Source of the DNA: Paraescarpia echinospica
Taxonomy: Eukaryota; Annelida; Polychaeta; Sabellida; Siboglinidae
Direction of reading: 5' to 3'
Assembly: GCA_020002185.1 (NCBI GenBank)
Contig: CM034541.1
Location: 54,126,026-54,190,025 of the forward strand
DNA: 64,000 bases
In this document: one piece after another, positions 20,864 through 32,440 of the stretch
Layout: each line of letters begins with the position of its first letter
How positions within the stretch are numbered: the stretch's first letter is position 1
Translations under genes and position numbers: made by a program
The notes under the pieces: model-generated
Told to the model about the DNA's origin: nothing
Databases searched by the model: none
The model's input: the letters and a program-made list of their open reading frames with translations, nothing else

Positions 20864-23819
20864 ATATGTCTGGGTTGCGACTGGAGGTAATGGGTGCTTC
20901 AGTATGACTGGCATTCATTGTGTGCAGTGATATTCTCGTTGATATAACACTTTCAGTGCGTTTTAGATAATCTTTCTTTTCTTTTTCTTGTCACCTTGCT
21001 GTGGGTGGTGGATGTTGCAGTATGACTGGCATTCGTTGCATTCAGCATGGCAACACGGAGCGCGTCTGATATCACCCTGGCAACTCATGCACGTTGTACA
21101 GATGTTTCAGTATGACTGACATCATTCTTACTTAACAGGCATTGCTAGTTAGCCATTATGTCTCGTTTGTTTGATTATAGGTAGTTATAGTATGCCGATC
21201 ACTCGTTAGATTCTTCAACACTGGCAGAGCCCTGGGGTGGGAGGTTGGGCCTCTACTGCTGGAGGCCGGTGGGGAAAAATGGCCGCCCCACCTTTGCTAA
21301 TCTGATTGTCATTTGATAATTGTTTGTGTAGTACCTCGATGAGAGTATGATTAGTTGTGCTTTATCTCATCGTGTATGTGATTTAATTCCTGTTGGTACA
21401 ATTATTAAATGACCTTTACCAACTACATCCACTCTTGTTTAATTTGTATAGCAAACGAGCTCTGGGTTCTGCCATTGAGCATCAGCAGGGTATAAAGTTA
21501 AAAAAAATTCACCGTTTTGAAAAAGAGCACATTCTACTAATGTCTGCATGCTGTATCAACCCACCCTCTCCCTCCTCCGGAACAACCCCGGTAAACACTG
21601 ACTGTTCCTAAGATATCAACATGTATAGATGTAACTGTAGTAGCACATTTCTTGCTGCCGTTTTTCTTGTGAAATGCTGCAGGTCACACATGAAACATTA
21701 TTTTACATTTACTGATTATGAGAATGAACATTTACAGGAGATTGGACTAGTGTGCTTAGTATCACTAGTTCTCCAAGTTAATATGGCATATTGGGCAGCT
21801 GTATTTGTCCAGGATCTCGGACGAAATTCTACAGCCATGCAGCATGCTGCATATTAGTGGTTTGTCATGTGAATGTCCACCGACTGATCCTAATTGTGTC
21901 GTGTGTTGCATCCGTGACAGATTCCCCAGTGCCGATGGGGTGTACACTGGTTTCCAGTCAGTCAGTTAGCTTAACTGACTAAAAACCAATGTAGAATGCA
22001 GGTTGCTCGACATACGAATATGGTGACGCCTGACTAGCTCGTGAGACAGGTTCAGTGTCGAGCATTCTTCGGTGAACTACATCGGTTTGGATATCGATGA
22101 CATCACTGTATGTGTTCGCTGTCTTCGATGGTACTGTATACCATCCTTCTGACATTTTGCTGTACATCCGCATCTACCTATACCGGAGACAAAACGACAA
22201 TTAGCATGGCTCTGACATGTATTATATTTTATATGTGATGACACATTTATCAAAAGTCAACAAATACACGGTATTTGTATTCAACTTTAACTTTTAGCAG
22301 TGTCTATTATAAAATACATCAATTATCCAGCATTGTTACAGTGGTAGGGTTTCATTGTCTTTGTGTTGCTGATAGTCAGTGGCAGCCAGCTGAGTTCTTG
22401 CAACATACACCAGGTACTTGTTATGTAAAACAACACAAGTTTGTGATGAAGTAATGGTATTGAAAGCCTTTTCACATTTTGCAACAACAATCTGTTGATA
22501 CACTGACAGCAGCCTTTTTACTTGTTTAAGTTCTCTGTGTATCATGAGGACTGTTATTATACTTTTCATGCCACGTTTCATATTTCTAAATTATTCTTTT
22601 TTATCACTGGTTTATATTTTCACAAATAATTTACATTACATTTTCACTTTGCATGATGATTATACACCTGTACTGATATGGTGTGGTATCCAGTCCTCGG
22701 GATTGCTCAAAGGGCTTTAAACTTTAATCCCTGGCAGACCTGTTAATTCGAACACCATCTCGACTTATGTGGGAAGCGTTCAGCCACACTGAAATTAATA
22801 TGCATAGTCTATTCGTACAAAAATATTGCGGTCTGTAGCCGGTATTCTTCATACAACTGAATAAACCTGAGCAATGTAGCATGTAGTGATTGTACATGTA
22901 ATTCTCAGTCACATGGTGATGACCCTGACTAGTCTAGTCACTATTATTTGCGAGTTGTAAACATACATACCAAGCATTGCATAAACTAAAAAAAATAGAT
23001 TTTTCTAATTATTGATGTTTTTTTTAACAAAGGACAATAAATTATGATTCTTTGTTAAAAAACAATTATGATTCATAATAGTTCATTTGTTCAACTAAAC
23101 ATCTTCCTAAGTAATTTGTTCTCATTGGTTTACATTTTATGGGCATGCGATATTAAACATTGTTGTTAATACACATAATTGTTTAGTCACTAATTTTGTG
23201 AGAGCATTTGACATCACGTGTACTAGTGTTGTTTTTTTGTAACAAAGAATCTTGATAAAAGTATCTGTTTGTTTTTATATATACCTGACATTTTTTCAAC
23301 CTCTTCCTAAGTTTTGTTTCTATTGTTTTGCATTTTATGTGCATGTGATATTAAAAAGTATTACATTATACACATCAAGTGCAGTGATTGTACCTGAAGT
23401 TGTATTGTACTTTTCATTATTTTGTAGTCAATCTCATCAAATAGTTTCAATAAAATGTTTATACTTTACATTGTCTTTACTTTAATTCACATGCATTTCT
23501 AACAACAATATGCAATTTAACGAGGACACACATTACTGCAAAATCCTCATGCAGACAAACAAAACTATCACATACAGGGGTGGATCCAGAAATCGAGTAT
23601 GGGAGGCACAAAAACCTCCACTGGCGGCCAAACCAAATGGTGTAGTCTAAATTTTGTCGCTACCACGCTGCCATAACATCACCCGCTCCACTGGAATGGT
23701 GATATTGGAAGACGCCATAACTTCAGCTTATTATTATCACCTAAACTGGGGCACATTTCAAACGGTCTGGGAGGACACAGTCGCGTGGGCCCATTATAAA
23801 AGATTTGCAGACACGCCAA

Positions 23820-24340
23820 ATTCTTATGGTCTAGGGGGGCACCTGTCCCCAGGCCCGCCTGGATCCGCCTATGACATACTTGTTTATTGCTTGTATTTAT
23901 AATTTTGATAACAGGTTTGGTGACAGAGTAACCACATTTGATAACACTCGTTTACCTGAAGGTGAAGAGCTTTGAAGCATACATCTGCATGTGGTGTCGA
24001 CACACCTCAAGTTCTGAAAATATAGTACATGCATTAATAGTCAGCACTGATTGTTTCTAACAATAATCATTTTAATGTACTTGCAAAAGTTGCAATGCAA
24101 TGAATGACCACCTGCCAAATGCAACCAATGCCAACAGTCAAGAGTTATTTATATAATATATACAAGTTATGGGCATTAATGTCCTTGGTATTGAGGGGCG
24201 CTGTTTTTCTGAACATAACAAAAACTCACAGAAGGGGCAATAAAAAAACCTGGTGAAACTACTGGAATATTCTTTTCCTTGTAAATAATTAAATACCAAG
24301 ACTACATACAATTGAATTCAAATTAAAAAAATTAATGTCC
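23820..24340. other. Segment of copy 2 lacking a match in copy 1
   Basis: The pairing of arms breaks after AAAAGATTTGCAGACA and resumes near the TACGGATCATTTATAATGC block. The intervening 0.5 kb may be an insertion in copy 2 or a deletion in copy 1. No recognisable ends or coding sequence were seen. Confidence 0.45.
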
Positions 24341-25426
24341 CATAATAGTATTTTTTTAATATAAAAGTAATATATATTTTAAATTACTATTACATTACAT
24401 AATTATAATCGTTACGGATCATTTATAATGCATTTACACTATTACTATTTTCCCAAGCCTACTTAGTCTACTAGCCTACTACCATATACGACATAGACAT
24501 AATATAGTCACTATCATTGACATAAGTATATGCCATAGGCATAGTGTCGTACTGTTAGCTGATATTAGTCTATAGTAAACAGGGCCCAGCCAGGCCGCCC
24601 ATACCGCCATTGCCAATGACTAAAAGGAAAACAATCAAATAAATTTTGTACAAGCAACATTAATATATATACTCATACGTCTAAATGTACGTGATTATAG
24701 CTGAATAAATCGAAATTACTAACCTGTCTGGAAGAACCTTTGCGAACGCTGCATCTCGTCTGTTGATATTGTGACTGACACCACGGCACGGGCAACGGCC
24801 CACGGCCACAGTCCACTGACACTGTCGCCAACTCCTTCTGTTTGCTTTGTTTCTGCCAGAGTCGTTCTCTAATAGAAATACACCTTTACGCGTGGGTACT
24901 ATTTTTGTCTGTCTAATTTAGCCCAGTTTGCCGTGTCGGTGGCATATATGTTCGTGGACGTCCACTCGTTGCCTAAACTCGGAATTCCATGACATCAACA
25001 GCGCCAAAGGGTGGGGGTCAAAGGTCAATGTCGCCCATAATTCGCGATCACGAGAAGACAAGAACGCGATTCCACGCCGAGTTCAATGTCCATACTCAGC
25101 TAAAGTCGAAACAAAAAACCGGATCCGGTTTTTACTAAAAACGAAAGAGTTCGCAGTTTTTTTATTAATTTTATAAAAAACGAACTAATACGTATGCATA
25201 AACGAACTAAGATGTCATTGGGGAGTACTTGATTACTCTGTTTTTTGTGAAATTACTAAGAAACGCGAGGAGCAAGACAATCGAATTGGTTGAGTACCTT
25301 TAACAAGGCTAACAAAAATACGGTTGGCGCTACATTCTCGCAGATTAAGAAGACGGTTTCCCAATATATATACATGTGATCGCCTCCTAAAGATAGTCCC
25401 CAGTTGACTGTTAACGCACAATGTAC

Positions 25427-25570
25427 ATAATAATAAGATAACTTCTATTGTGCCTAAATCCTTGGAAACCAAGCTCAGAGGCGCATCAAAACAAAAGGAT
25501 TGGTCAATCTCAGAATCCATAAGTTGTTTTACATGGACTGGATACATTGGACTCAAGTTCATAGAATCAG
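25427..25570 (-). mobile_element. LINE 3' tail fragment
   Basis: On the minus strand GCGCCTCTGAGCTTGG is followed by a diverged ATAGAAGTTATC and ends in TTATTATT. This matches the tails of the copies ending at 35,245 and 60,695. Only the 3' UTR remains. Confidence 0.6.
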
Positions 25571-25642
25571 AGTGTTAACGTAGTCAATCGTTTATTAGAA
25601 TCATAGGCCCATTGGCTTGGGCAGAACCATTCCCTGTACATA

Positions 25643-25930
25643 GGCGTCGGAAACGGATGGGCTTGGGGTAGCTGAGCCCCCAATATTTTGGTGGGGGAGC
25701 TGGAAATACGATTACTTCCCCAAGAGTTATGGCAGGGGTGCATTTTTGGTTATAATTGGAGTTATTTGAGAGAGCGTGAAGGTGATTGTTGGGGAGCCTT
25801 GAGGAGGTACAATTGGACATTTTATGGAGAGCATGAAGGTGGTCTTTTTGGGGAGCCGCAGAGAGGGGTGCAATTGGAGGTTTTTGGAGAGGCTCAGCCT
25901 CCCCCTCAAATATTCATCCCGTTCTGACGC
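25643..25930. mobile_element. MITE copy A with GGCGTCGGAA termini
   Basis: The left end GGCGTCGGAAACGG...GCTGAGCCCCC and the right end GGCTCAGCCTCC...GTTCTGACGC are inverted repeats about 40 bp long. The interior is a degenerate G-rich tandem array with units such as CAATTGGA-GTTTTTGGAGAG. The 79-aa frame at 25,688-25,927 is a translation of that array. A second copy lies at 29,238-29,542. Confidence 0.7.
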
Positions 25931-25967
25931 TGATGTTGTAGTAATATGTGACGCAGCCGGTTAATAG

Positions 25968-26730
25968 AGAGTGTCTGCAAGCATACCAATCTCGATTCCT
26001 TATCCCTAACGCGCTGCGTGACCGGTGTCGATTGTTGGAGATACGTAACCGTCAGGAGTGTCTGCAACACGGCGTTTACCGCGCCAACGTATCGTACATT
26101 CATGCCCTTTTCAGCCAGATATGTGGTCCTAATCACAAGCTTAAATGGACAGACCATAATGCATCTAAATCATTTTGGAATAAATTACAAAAGCACATCA
26201 CAGCGAAGATAGGATGCACGGTTTTTAACGCAGGCCCTTTTTTACGAGATTTGGATTTGCCTGTTAATATTCGTAAGTATTAATAGTTTATTTGCACAAA
26301 TTTAACGGAATATGTGTTAGAGATTTAGCACATAGGTATCTTACTGAAGAATTTGATCAGTTATTTTGTAAAAACAACACAAACGATTACACGCACGATT
26401 TGTGCCCCCACCGTTATGTATTAGATGCTGAGGTCTTTAACAATTATGTGTTCTGATGCATTAAACACAACAGCAATTAAAACGACGCGGCTAATCAATA
26501 AACAAAAACTGTTGTATGTACGATGCTGTCGTGTTGTTTACTTTGATTCATCCATCATTTGAACGTAAAATGGATAGGGATTGCGCATACCGATCACCCC
26601 TGTCGGTTACGCATTTACCTATCCGCTCGACACATAACCGATCGCATAAGCACAAAAAGCGATGGCGTAGTACGCACAGCGCGTTAGGGATAGGGAGGGG
26701 TATCGAGATCGGTATGCTTGCAGACACTCT
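25968..26730. mobile_element. 763-bp element with 50-bp terminal inverted repeats
   Basis: AGAGTGTCTGCAAGCATACC begins at 25,968 and its near-exact inverse ends at 26,730. Complementarity continues inward through ATCTCGAT and TATCCCTAACGCGCTG, over about 50 bp. The interior holds a 111-aa frame at 25,948-26,283 that reads partly through the left terminus, contains HALFSQICGPNHKLKW, and matches no family I know. No transposase domain is visible, so a non-autonomous DNA transposon is likely. Flanking AATAG and AATATAG are suggestive but not a clean target duplication. Confidence 0.65.
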
Positions 26731-27415
26731 AATATAGGCAGGTCCACCTGGTGAGCCAGTCTTATTGGCGGATCAACTGTTGACTAATCAGGAGATCAAA
26801 CGAAGCTATCAATTTACACCTGTACTAGCCTGGCGCAGCTAAGACAAGCATTGTCTAACGAACCAGAAGCCGGCAACAACAATGTTGCAACCAATGCCCT
26901 ACGTTCACGAAGACTGTATCCGTCGAACAAAGATACAAAGCTGAATATAAATTTCCACTTGGACGAAATCCGAAGAAGCAGTCGGAAATATTAATGACAG
27001 CCGAATTGATTTCAACACGACATAGGCAAGCACTGGGCGCCCGGTGACGTTACCGTGCACGAAGGCACGCAAAATCGAATATGATAATTATGGAAAATAA
27101 TGAGTATTGGGTGTTGAAGTAGCAGACGGCCTCCCAGTGTGATTGATATCGAATATAATCAGACTCGATGCCAACAGAGAACCAGTCCGAAAGGGATAAG
27201 ATCAATATTTCCACATTAACGCTTGTATGCGCGTATTTATGTTAATCAAAGAGTCTACACACCTTTGATGTGATAATGGGTCACGCGTATGAACGTTTGC
27301 GAGCGCGTAGTGTGATTGATTATTGGGGGGTGCATTTTTCCGCTGGGATTGCACATTTCCCCAAAATACCCATCAGACTACAGCATGTGCTTCAGTTGCT
27401 GTCTAACTTGACTTT
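26731..27415. other. Region without recognised feature
   Basis: Short frames only; no repeat, domain or element end was recognised. Confidence 0.4.
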
Positions 27416-27640
27416 TGGAGACCGGGAGTGGTTGTCATCTTTTGCGGTGTCGAGTCAGGGGTAGTGTAGGACATTTCCCGCACGCTCGAGATAGGTGGTG
27501 TTGGAGACTTATCGCGGGGTCGGGTTGGGTGTAGAGTGGCAGATTGTTTTCGGTGTCGCAAGTAATTTGTACGTCGCGATTTAAAATCAACCACAACTAG
27601 TTACCCCAAGCGGAACTCTTTTGCGTCAGCGGGTTGGGGA
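27416..27640. repeat. Degenerate minisatellite-like region, relative of 30,370-30,735
   Basis: Loose repeats built on GGAGA...TCG-GGTCGGGT(T)GG-TAGTGT are followed by AACTAGTTACCCCAAGCGGAACTCTTTTGCGTCAGC. The region at 30,660-30,705 has the same tail (ACCAGTTCTCTCCAAG...CTGTTTTGCGTCAGC), so both belong to one dispersed repeat. Confidence 0.55.
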
Positions 27641-29237
27641 GGGACGGGGTGTTTTCGCACCCATTGCAGTATACAAATATGTATACGTTTTACTTGTGCC
27701 ATCTCTGTCTTGCCTTACGTACAGGGAACAGTGGAGGACGATGTCATTGCCTTGGTGAATGTGCCAAGGTATGCATGGCATCGTCAGAGCATCAGTTAGA
27801 TTCTAACCAAAAATGGCTATGATGCGGAGCTCCTGCTGGTAACGTAGTAACGTATGTTCATATGACATATCATTAGTTACCGTTCTCCACTCACTGTGCA
27901 CTAGAAACGTGAGGAGGAGGCCTGCTATTATATAACGAGTAGGTAATTTATATATTACAAATATTCCAGCGAATTGCTAAAAGTCAAATTATGGATAGGA
28001 ACCGCGATCTAGTCAACACGGACGGATCTCCACGGATTTTTGTGTAAGGTTGTGCTGTGTTTGCAAATGTTTAAAAAACAAAACGTCACCAATCTATTCG
28101 AGCTCCTTGCACATTTATTTGTTAGTCGGACATTTTGAGCCGCAAGGAACACAATAAAAATTCAACTCATACATACGTTTTACGAGTGGTCTGGTTAACA
28201 AAGCCAAAGACCGACGAATGGCTTACATAAATAAATATTAATTCCCTTCTAATGGCAATGTGGCGTTCGACCCATTTTTAGTCAACCACCGACAAGGACA
28301 AACGGTCTGTGAGGTACGTTAATCGCTTATACAGATGACCGAGCATCAATACGCAATAAGCACCGCCTCTGTAGACATTAACTCTTGTTATGCCCGATTC
28401 TGTAAGTTGATCGTGTGTCATCAAAGCTTTACTGACTACCCAGAGTACTATAGATAGTTTTACGACACCAAACCTGCGCTCGCGTCGCAGAACTAGTATT
28501 AAAGCTGCGTCCTTACCTCGTTTGCCCATCACGAATCCGGCTTTTTATGTCCAGACGTGTGGTGTGGTAATAGTTTAAGTAATCTATGCAGTCTGTTTAA
28601 TACAAAATGCGTACTTTTAATTACCCAAATACATTATTTTTGGTAGTTACATCTGGTATCTTACGAAAGCCAGCTGCCCGGCCGGCATTAAATGCTAATC
28701 CGTTGAATTTGCCAGTAGGCCACGAGACAACAACGATAGTTTGTCAAATACATCCCTATGATCGACTGCTGTCTATAGCTAGATTAGGCTTTTAGCGATC
28801 TTTTTAGTTGGTTCAGTAACATAAGCACTCGCACGAAAACTGGCAAAGCTCTCGTTTAAACAAACCGACAGTGGGTTCCAGCCCGCTGAACGTTGACGAG
28901 ACTGTGATTAGGTAAAGCGTCATTTCCAAACTCAGGTCCTTTGACTAATTTAGAACTGAATTTGTTGCAGTTTGTCTGCTAATTTCACTTAAACGACATA
29001 AAAATATGTGCAAACGAAGAAGCATATCATAATAAATCCTTAATAGTTTTTTGGTGTGAAATTAGTCTGTAACGTGAGGAGGCAAGACATAGACATGACT
29101 GGAGGATTCTTAAGTAAGTGGTCTTTCACATTTGTCTTAAGCTGAGTCTATGTTTGTAGAAAACCTCTGCTGTTGTATTGTTAGCCACCTGATGTACGGG
29201 CACTACACGGTCGGTGTCCGGGTCAATACTTGACACC
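27641..29237. other. Long stretch without recognised gene
   Basis: Frames up to 84 codons (for example 28,278-28,532 on the minus strand) show no domain, no splice-bordered exon pattern and no repeat partner in the window. Confidence 0.4.
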
Positions 29238-29542
29238 GGCGTCGGAACATGGTGGATATAGGGGGGTGAGGCACTCAAAAAACCTGATTTGCAACACCAC
29301 TGAGGCGACACAAAATACTTCGATTTGCATCCCTCCAAAACACCCACTCAGGCTCTCCAAAATATCAATTTGCACCCCCGCTTGAGGCTCGCAAAAACCA
29401 CATTAAGGCTCTCAAAAACATCAATTGACTGAAAATCCAGCTACATTCCATAAATATGGGGGGGCGGCTAATCTTATATCCAGCCTCCCTCCGCCTAAAT
29501 TGTTGTGGTGGCTCAGCCCTTCAAGTCCCCAGTTCCGACGCC
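29238..29542. mobile_element. MITE copy B with GGCGTCGGAA termini
   Basis: It begins GGCGTCGGAACATGG and ends GGCTCAGCCC...AGTTCCGACGCC, an inverted-repeat pair like copy A. The interior has the same AATTTGCA-CCCC and CTCTCCAAAA units in the opposite orientation. It is diverged from copy A. Confidence 0.65.
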
Positions 29543-29714
29543 AATGGTTATCATCTTTCTTGGTATTTCAATTAGTTGATGTTGTTGACGTGTCACATGC
29601 TAGCTTCCACCCGCCCAATATAGGAACTAACCTAAGGACATCGATTGTCGTCATTGCATTATCTTGATTTAAAAAATGGTTACATAATAATTATGCACCA
29701 TCTGGAGATTTACC

Positions 29715-30170
29715 TTACTTACATACTTAGACTTAGCGGTTCCAGCGTCTAGAGACGAATGAGGCAGTCAAAGCTCGCCATCCAGATCTGTCGCATGCTA
29801 GTGTTCTGACGTCGCTCCAACTTTTGTTGACCAACTGTAGGTCCCGGTCGATTATTTGGCGCCAGTTCATTCTTGGTCGTCCCCTCTTTCTCTGGCCAGC
29901 TGGAATCCACCATAGCGCTTGTTGGGCAGGTCTAGTAGGTGGGAGCCTCGTGACATGGTCGAGCAAGCTCATTCGTCTTCCGCAGATTGTAGATGATGCC
30001 AGAGGGTGTCCTGGTTGTATCCAGACATCTATGTTTGTCACATGGTCGCTCCAGTGTATGCCCAAGATCTTTCGCAGGCATTTAGTGTCGAATGCATCAA
30101 GTTTGTTTTCTTGGCTTGTTTTTAGTTGCCATGTTTCACAACCATATAGGAAAAACACAAACACCGAAGT
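29715..30170 (-). mobile_element. RTE-like LINE 3' fragment (polymerase C-terminus)
   Basis: A 143-codon minus-strand frame (30,164-29,733) ends in a stop and contains LYGCETWQL, KLDAFDTKCLRKILGI, RRMSLLDHVTRLP, GQRKRGRPRMNWR and DRSGWRAL. These blocks are the conserved C-terminal tail of RTE-type and related LINE polymerases (YGCETW...GxRxRGRPxxxWR). The 3' end carries TAAGTATGTAAGTAAGG, a short repeat tail. The element is truncated upstream of the tail; RT itself is absent. Confidence 0.85.
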
Positions 30171-30369
30171 AAATAACTCTTAAATAACTACCGTTGTGTT
30201 TTCGTCGAAGTACATCGTCAGTTGGTAGACGAGAGACCAGTCATTGTGGGCCCAGGAAATTAATGACCGTAGAAAGAGGTGAGTGGACCTCGACGCTGAT
30301 GTTAGCGTATTAATAATGTTATCTACACTGTGTGTAACTGAGCATTGGCAAGCGATTGAGGTCAAGCAG

Positions 30370-30735
30370 ATTGTGCAGATTATTCCCGGGCGAGGAAGGG
30401 TAGGGTTGAACATTTTTCGCGGTCGACGAAGGAAATGTTTGAGACTTTGTCTCGGTCTACGGAGCGTAATACTGGAGATTTTTCCAGTTCGAGTGGGGAC
30501 AGTGTTCAAAATTTTTCGCGGTCGATAGGGCGGTCGTATTGGAGATTTTCCAGGTCGAGGGGATAGCGTTGACAGTTTTGTGCAGTCGAGGGGGTAGTGT
30601 TGCAGATTTTTCTCGGCCAAGGGGTTAGTGTTAGGTATCTTCAAATGTTTTTTTTTTTAAATCAAGAACAACCAGTTCTCTCCAAGTGAAACTGTTTTGC
30701 GTCAGCACTGGGGGAGGGTCGTACAGACCCACCAC
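30370..30735. repeat. Minisatellite with 36-38-bp units plus unique tail
   Basis: About seven units share ATTTTTCxCGGTCGAxGGGGxxAGTGTT with many substitutions and variable length (30,380-30,640). A tail resembling the one at 27,590-27,620 follows. Frames on both strands (30,180-30,644 and 30,283-30,528) are repeat translations rich in RPRK motifs. Confidence 0.7.
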
Positions 30736-30812
30736 ACCCCCCATGTTTCGGACCTGAGGGGTGTGTATATTATTTAGGCAGTAATATTCATATATAAGCA
30801 TATATATATATT

Positions 30813-31556
30813 TTGTGTTAAATGAACAAAAATACGTTCTGCATTCAATAATATTGCATTAGACATTGTCATATATCGAAATGTTTGGCCTATTATTTAT
30901 GTCATGATGTTAGATAATTGGACTTAGTATATAATTATGTGTGACTACTGTTTATGTGACGAAGAATATCACTATATAGGGTGTCAATATCAAGTAATTT
31001 TGTATCCATTATGCCACATTTGATGGCCATTTTCTATACAAAAAATAATTCTGTATTTGGAAGGATATCTCTGGGAGTAATGTGATCCAAATATAGTTAT
31101 CAATGAGCTCACCAGATACACCATGTTTGTATTATAAAAATACTGACATCACTCAATAATCATATGTTGTCGAAATATCTTTAATAATATACCATGTGTA
31201 CACATCTTCACTAACTTGTTTTTTTGTACACTAACAGCAAAAACAGGTAACAGCTGTTGTGAAAATATCTTGAATTTGGATCAAAAATATAAATAATTGT
31301 AATTTGTATTTCAGCTCGATCACCACCATGATGTGGCACATGGGGAAAGGCATCAACCGCAAGTTTACTGTGAAGGTCCGAGGCAAAATACTATTTCATA
31401 TATATATATATATATGAAATAGTACAAAATAGTATATCGCAAAGATTTTAAAAAGGAAACTGTTAAAAGGGTTAAATAATTATCTTATTAGGTTATAATT
31501 ACCTAAAAACTGGTTTTATTATGAAATGTAATATTTCGCAACATTGAACTAACGAC
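30813..31556 (+). repeat. Direct repeat copy 1 of a THAP-transposon segment
   Basis: It starts at TTTTGTGTTAAATGAAC and ends at TTGAACTAACGACGA, and is highly similar to 36,353-37,345. It lacks about 220 bp present in copy 2 (36,520-36,745). It includes the 61-bp exon (31,315-31,375) and the palindromic TA hairpin ACTATTTCATATATAT...GAAATAGT. Beyond both ends the two loci are unrelated, so the break points are sharp. Confidence 0.85.
31315..31375 (+). pseudogene. Stray exon of THAP-type transposon gene
   Basis: An acceptor TTTGTATTTCAG precedes CTCGATCACC and GTCCG follows TGTGAAG. The exon encodes TMMWHMGKGINRKFTVK, matching the D-x-WHxxKxIxKK block of a multicopy THAP-transposon protein family. 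Flanking exons are absent at this locus, so the exon is an orphan. Confidence 0.6.
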
Positions 31557-32440
31557 GACGCATAACTGTATCAATCATATTATATCAGGCTGAATTCTAA
31601 TCGTGGTCTGATTTAGAATGAACACACTGGGAACGAATGACCACGAATACAAAGCGGGGCTTGACTGCACGGAGACGAGTCTCACTGTGTCTACAGCGAC
31701 GTGTCAAACAAAGTAGGCTGTTGCCGGGAGCCGCACCACTATTGCCCTTTGTTTCCTGCAGAAATGATCAACGGACATCCATTTCTTCTATTACAACTGT
31801 AGCCTATAATCAGCAAACGAAGTTATCCATCGTCCAGGCTAGACTGTGTCTCCCATGATCTAATAGCATCATGCAATTTGTATTAGATTTACCATTGTCA
31901 TTCGCATGCATGCATATTCCATCACCAGTTTCTTTTATCCGTGTGAAAGGTTAATTAACTATAATAGTAACATATCCACAAATTGCTTTTAATATTGATC
32001 TATTTATTTCTCTGTCTGGCGTGTACAGTGTACACCATTCTCTAATCAATCCAACACATGTAATCATACCAGAAGACATCGACTCTCCAATTTGCACATT
32101 CTGATTAGCGACAATTCGATGACGTCACACGACGCCCCCGTTTCGTTTCCTCTTTGCAGATATTGCTTAATCGATTAACGACATCAAACGTAAGTAGTGC
32201 ATTACTATTACCAAACGCGCTATGTCCTCATTGACATCAACGTTTGCTATTGTGCCGCACAACGCCACATTAACACTACTGGGGTCAAGGTTCCAGGGCG
32301 TGCAAACACCAAGTGGTTGTGACCGCGGCGATACACAACGAACGAATCGAATGATTACAAATGTTTCTAATTAATATTCCACTGGATTCAGTGAGCAAAC
32401 AAACTTAGTAAAACGTCGTAGAAAATATCGGAACAACAAC

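Larger units (their letters stand above)
15742..21494 (+). mobile_element. Tyrosine-recombinase (DIRS/Ngaro-group) retroelement, RT deleted
   Basis: This block has no counterpart in the left arm of the palindrome, so it is an insertion. Left junction: after GAACACCTTATAAAG plus an A-rich run (about 15,741). Right junction: before AGTTAAAAAAAATTCACC (about 21,495). In order it carries an SGNH-hydrolase gene, a 51-52-bp minisatellite, a Gag-like gene, a stub of RT joined to RNase H, and a tyrosine recombinase. That gene set is typical of DIRS/Ngaro-group retroelements, which integrate by recombinase and leave no target duplication, and I see none. Every gene has at least one lesion, so the copy is dead. 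Confidence 0.85.
14160..25303. mobile_element. TTAA-bordered element, copy 2 (right arm), interrupted
   Basis: Copy 2 starts at the central TTAA (14,160-14,163) with AGGTCCTCAACCAATT and ends at TTAA 25,300-25,303. It is the reverse complement of copy 1. Segment 14,164-15,741 pairs with about 12,395-14,160, and 21,495-25,303 pairs with 9,286-12,395. Between them sits a 5.75-kb retroelement. Without it the copy would be about 5.4 kb. The extra length over copy 1 includes an unmatched block near 23,820-24,340. About 145 bp beside the centre of copy 1 (13,998-14,145) is lacking here. Divergence between arms is visible in every line, so the inversion is not recent. Confidence 0.8.

Noticed and set aside
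9286..25303. Assembly artefact explanation for the giant palindrome
   Set aside because: The arms differ by many substitutions and indels and one carries a private 5.75-kb insertion, so it is not a simple duplicated-read artefact; long reads would still be the decisive test.
25688..25927. 79-aa Gly/Glu/Trp-rich ORF
   Set aside because: Reads through the internal tandem array of a MITE and its inverted end.
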